DNA of 8,376 nucleotides, from NCBI GenBank assembly GCA_021812105.1, contig JAKAOQ010000025.1:1-8376 (forward strand), given 5' to 3'. Position numbers and translations under genes: made by a program. Position 1 is the first letter of the stretch. Each line of letters starts with the position of its first letter. Origin of the DNA: Microcaldota archaeon (lineage in GTDB: Archaea; Micrarchaeota; Micrarchaeia; Micrarchaeales; Micrarchaeaceae). Shown piece after piece: positions 6,239 through 8,376 of the stretch. A model generated the notes under the pieces. The model worked only from the letters and a program-made list of their open reading frames with translations. It was not told the origin of the DNA and did not search any database.

Positions 6239-7093
6239 TCAAACACCCTGTCTTTCAAACAATGATTTTAATATGATAGATGCATGACCTGCTTCTTTAA
6301 GCCTTCTGTATGAGTAATCTACCCATTTTTCTCCGAAGGGGATGTACACGGTCGTCTTGTGACCACGCTCCGCGATGTTTCTGAGATAACGATTGCGTAC
6401 ACCGTTCAACATCGCATATGTTACGTCATTTCCGTATTTGCGTTCAAGGCCTATCGCTTTTTCTATCAGGTCTGCGTCATGGGTCGCGATGGTAAACCTT
6501 TTGGAGTTCCTGAATAGGTAGAACATCAGCTTTTCATAATTACGTGTGATTTCCTCCCTACTTTTAAATGTATAATCTGACAGGGGGTATGCACCTTTGA
6601 CAAGGCGAACCGTGCCCTTGGCTTTGATTATCCTATCGAGCTGCTTGCCGCTGTCAAGCAGGTAGGCTTGTATACATATTCCAATACCCCCATGCCTTGT
6701 CGCGGCGATGTATTCGCTTATAGTGTCTTCGACTACGTTATTGCCCTCCATGTCAATCCACACAAACACACCGTTCTTCTTCGCCGCATTGACAATTATG
6801 CCCAGATTATGATGGAACTCTTTTCTTCCTACCAGAAGACCAAGTTGTGTTGGTTTTACGGATATGTCAGAGTGTAATCCCCCTCTCTTGATTTCCCCAA
6901 TAAGCTGTAGGTACTTGTGGATAGTATAACCTATATCATCACGGCGCTTCAGGTCTTCTCCGAGATAGTTTATTATGGAGCCCATGCCTGCATTTTTAAA
7001 ACGTTTGGCGTTTCTTACGGCGTCTGCGATATCGGCACCTGCGATCCACCTTCCCGCAACAGCTTTCTCTAAAAAGCCACCGAATGTCGTAAT
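6239..7093 (-). CDS. Proline dehydrogenase (monofunctional, FAD-dependent); start codon unclear
   Basis: Oxidises proline to pyrroline-5-carboxylate with FAD, feeding electrons to the respiratory chain; a P5C dehydrogenase is not in the window. Counting from ATG 6985, the barrel motifs are SVKPTQLG (42-49), WIDME (76-80), IQAYL (105-109), RLVKGAY (127-133), ATHD (167-170), YAMLNGVR (190-197), YIPFGEKW (214-221) and the proline-carboxylate arginines in YRRLKE (226-231). From that ATG the protein is only 248 aa and starts inside the first conserved block. Upstream in the same frame runs FLEKAVAGRWIAGADIADAV, the usual N-terminus of the family, yet no ATG, GTG or TTG occurs between 6986 and the in-frame stop at 7160-7162. 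ATT at 7091-7093 is taken as a tentative start (284 aa). ATG 6985 is what a gene caller would give. The stop overlaps nothing but touches the proS ATG. Confidence 0.88.
   Translation of the reverse strand: MTTFGGFLEKAVAGRWIAGADIADAVRNAKRFKNAGMGSIINYLGEDLKRRDDIGYTIHKYLQLIGEIKRGGLHSDISVKPTQLGLLVGRKEFHHNLGIIVNAAKKNGVFVWIDMEGNNVVEDTISEYIAATRHGGIGICIQAYLLDSGKQLDRIIKAKGTVRLVKGAYPLSDYTFKSREEITRNYEKLMFYLFRNSKRFTIATHDADLIEKAIGLERKYGNDVTYAMLNGVRNRYLRNIAERGHKTTVYIPFGEKWVDYSYRRLKEAGHASIILKSLFERQGV
6244..6248 (-). promoter_or_regulatory. Ribosome binding site of proS inside the upstream gene (GGGTG)
   Basis: GGGTG on the minus strand lies five bases before ATG 6238 and within the last codons of the proline dehydrogenase gene. 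The same GGGTGTTT-x-A-ATG arrangement precedes the DUF981-like start at 2682. Confidence 0.6.
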
Positions 7094-7116
7094 ACCGCCG
7101 TTATAGTTGATACAGA

Positions 7117-7140
7117 TTATGTTAAATAATGCATAAATAG
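7117..7140. promoter_or_regulatory. Shared AT-rich divergent promoter, proline dehydrogenase / carbamate kinase
   Basis: TTAAATAATGCATAAATAG, centred on the palindrome ATGCAT, offers TATA-like boxes both ways. On the + strand GCATAAATAG (7131-7140) is about 26 bases before ATG 7162, fitting a leaderless or nearly leaderless arcC message. On the minus strand TTATTTAACATA (7117-7128) would start a transcript near 7097, just before the coding sequence of the proline dehydrogenase N-terminus. Confidence 0.55.
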
Positions 7141-7161
7141 ATATCCTGTCATACGGGTATC

Positions 7162-8088
7162 ATGAAGAGTGTTGTGATTGCGCTGGGAGGCAACAGCGTG
7201 CTTGAAGAGGGCGAGAAGCCTACGTTTGAAACACAGTTTTCGCATGTGATGAAAGCCACTGAGAGTATTGCCAAAATGCTTTCGAAGCGTGATTTTGGAT
7301 TGGTAATAACCCATGGAAACGGTCCGCAGGTAGGGGATGAACTGCTAAGAAATGAAATTGGTAAAAAGGCCATACCCCGACTACCGCTTTTTTCCATAAA
7401 CGCCGAAACGCAGGCGCTTATAGGCTCTATGATAGAAGTCGCACTGCGCAACAGTTTTGTAAAATTCAGGGTGCACAAGGATATAGCCGTGGTGCTTACG
7501 CATATGGTAGTCGATAGGAAAGATCCCGCATTCCGGAAGCCAACCAAGCCAATCGGCCCTTTTTATACTGAAAGTGAACTGAAAAGGGAGTTGAGGCTTG
7601 AAAAATTTGATTATGCTGCTGAAAGAGGTGAGTACAGGAAGGTAGTTGCTTCACCCTCCCCAAGGCAGGTGCTTGAAATTGATTCCATATCGCGTCTGGT
7701 AGGTAACGGCAAGGTTGTGATAGCTGGAGGGGGCGGGGGCGTACCCGTATACCGCAAAGGTGGCAAGCTAATCGGAGTTGATGCCGTGATAGACAAAGAC
7801 TACGAGGCCAGGCTTATAGCAAGCAGCATAAACGCCAGTGAGATGATCATACTCACTGACGTAGATTATGTATATTCTGATTTTCCAAACAACAAAAAAG
7901 CCATACGAAGTGCCAGGGCCAAGTATATTAAGAGGATTCTAGGAACGTTAGAGGCCGGCACGATGTATCCCAAGATAAGGGCCTGTGTGGATTTCATAGA
8001 GAACGGCGGGAAGAGGGCCTACGTGGGGAACCTGTCTAAGCTTGGTGAAATAGTAGATGGGACTTCTGGCACGGTTATAACCAAGTAG
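7162..8088 (+). CDS. arcC: Carbamate kinase
   Basis: Cytosolic amino-acid-kinase-fold enzyme (308 aa, full family length) that interconverts carbamoyl phosphate plus ADP with carbamate plus ATP, usually the ATP-forming last step of arginine or agmatine fermentation. Motifs in order: ALGGN (7-11), THGNGPQVG (50-58), THMVVDRKDPAF with TKPIGPFY (113-135, Lys128 in the phosphate-binding region), VVASPSP (161-167), VIAGGGGGVPV (186-196), GVDAVIDKD (205-213), LTDVDYV (231-237) and GTMYPKIRA (266-274, where GSMGPKV is usual; the Lys is kept as Lys271). ATG 7162 is preceded by GGGT at 7155-7158 and by a TATA-like box about 26 bases away. It is divergent from proline dehydrogenase. No arginine deiminase or ornithine carbamoyltransferase is in the window, so the source of carbamoyl phosphate is unknown. 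It ends two bases from the next convergent gene. Confidence 0.97.
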   Translation: MKSVVIALGGNSVLEEGEKPTFETQFSHVMKATESIAKMLSKRDFGLVITHGNGPQVGDELLRNEIGKKAIPRLPLFSINAETQALIGSMIEVALRNSFVKFRVHKDIAVVLTHMVVDRKDPAFRKPTKPIGPFYTESELKRELRLEKFDYAAERGEYRKVVASPSPRQVLEIDSISRLVGNGKVVIAGGGGGVPVYRKGGKLIGVDAVIDKDYEARLIASSINASEMIILTDVDYVYSDFPNNKKAIRSARAKYIKRILGTLEAGTMYPKIRACVDFIENGGKRAYVGNLSKLGEIVDGTSGTVITK

Positions 8089-8090
8089 AG

Positions 8091-8376
8091 TCACGGGAAT
8101 TCCTGTATCCTGCCAACATACGGCTGGTCGCATACGCTCTTCGGGGTGTTGTTATCTATCCTGCATATCTGAGCCGTGAAAACGTTGGCGTTTCCGATTA
8201 TTGCTTGAGAAAATGAAGAGCTCGGGTCGCTAAGCTCTTTGATTATATAGCTCCAGGAATACCCGTCGAGCATCTTGGGGTCTATTTCAGAACCCAGCTG
8301 GACACTTTTGTTGCCGAAATCTATGAAAGGTATGCCGACTCCCTTATCGTATTTGGCGTATGTTAGGTTCTGGATA
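8091..8376 (-). CDS. C-terminal part of a DUF929-like protein (5' end outside window)
   Basis: The last 95 residues of a protein whose frame is open to the window edge; the ATG at 8273 is internal. The visible part reads GVGIPFIDFGNKSVQLGSEI, then a Leu-Asp-Gly-Tyr-Ser-Trp block, then AIIGNANVFTAQICRI and TPKSVCDQPYVG before the stop. The IPF-D-GNK stretch looks like the cis-Pro end of a thioredoxin-like fold. The IGNAN-TA-IC...P-VC pattern, with two cysteines 13 residues apart, resembles the archaeal uncharacterised family DUF929, from memory. If correct, the missing N-terminus should hold a signal anchor and a thioredoxin-like domain, placing it outside the membrane. It converges on arcC. 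Function not claimed. Confidence 0.6.
   Translation of the reverse strand, partial: IQNLTYAKYDKGVGIPFIDFGNKSVQLGSEIDPKMLDGYSWSYIIKELSDPSSSFSQAIIGNANVFTAQICRIDNNTPKSVCDQPYVGRIQEFP

Noticed and set aside
7117..7314. Minus-strand frame with ATG at 7314 and a second ATG at 7150-7152, as a possible frameshifted start for proline dehydrogenase
   Set aside because: It lies inside arcC and ends at TAA before the conserved N-terminus begins; joining it would require skipping that stop.
1..8376. CRISPR array, insertion sequence, toxin-antitoxin pair or defence island
   Set aside because: No regularly spaced repeats, transposase motifs, terminal inverted repeats or paired small toxin-like genes are seen; gene content is housekeeping and metabolism.

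Overview
The window reads as a gene-dense chromosomal segment of an archaeon. The prolyl-tRNA synthetase is of the archaeal/eukaryotic type (no bacterial editing insertion, C-terminal zinc domain ending in Tyr). A free-standing AlaX-type editing protein is present, the tRNA does not encode CCA, TATA-like A/T boxes precede several genes, and GGTG-type ribosome binding sites fit the archaeal 16S tail. Ile is mostly ATA and Arg mostly AGG/AGA. The mix of Suf proteins, DUF981-like and DUF929-like proteins and proline dehydrogenase suggests an acidophile-associated lineage (Micrarchaeota/ARMAN or Thermoplasmata relatives). That placement is inference; only 'archaeon' is firm.

Layout. (1) 1-941, + strand: the end of a SufS cysteine desulfurase followed by a SufU/IscU-type Fe-S scaffold or sulfur acceptor. 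(2) 942-2551, - strand: an EamA/DMT ten-helix transporter leading into AlaX; AlaX converges on the Fe-S pair with its stop codon touching theirs. (3) 2682-3248, + strand: a DUF981-like membrane protein, followed by a T-rich terminator. (4) 3361-3999, + strand: an unrecognised helical, coiled-coil-like protein. (5) 4099-4171, - strand: tRNA-Gln(UUG). (6) 4243-7093, - strand: a compact operon of proline dehydrogenase, prolyl-tRNA synthetase and an inosine/xanthosine triphosphatase. (7) 7162-8088, + strand: carbamate kinase, divergent from the proline operon across a short AT-rich promoter region. (8) 8091-end, - strand: the C-terminus of a DUF929-like protein, running off the window.

How the genes fit together. 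SufS and SufU form a sulfur-mobilising pair. In the proline operon one enzyme burns free proline and the next loads it on tRNA, joined by a TGAATG stop-start junction; the third gene removes damaged purine nucleotides. Carbamate kinase on the other side of the shared promoter makes ATP from carbamoyl phosphate, so the 7.1 kb junction is a small amino-acid catabolism hub.

No mobile element, CRISPR array, defence system or rRNA is visible. The points most worth a second look are the proline dehydrogenase N-terminus encoded upstream of any canonical start codon, the SufU with an IscU-like short spacing, and the orphan helical protein.
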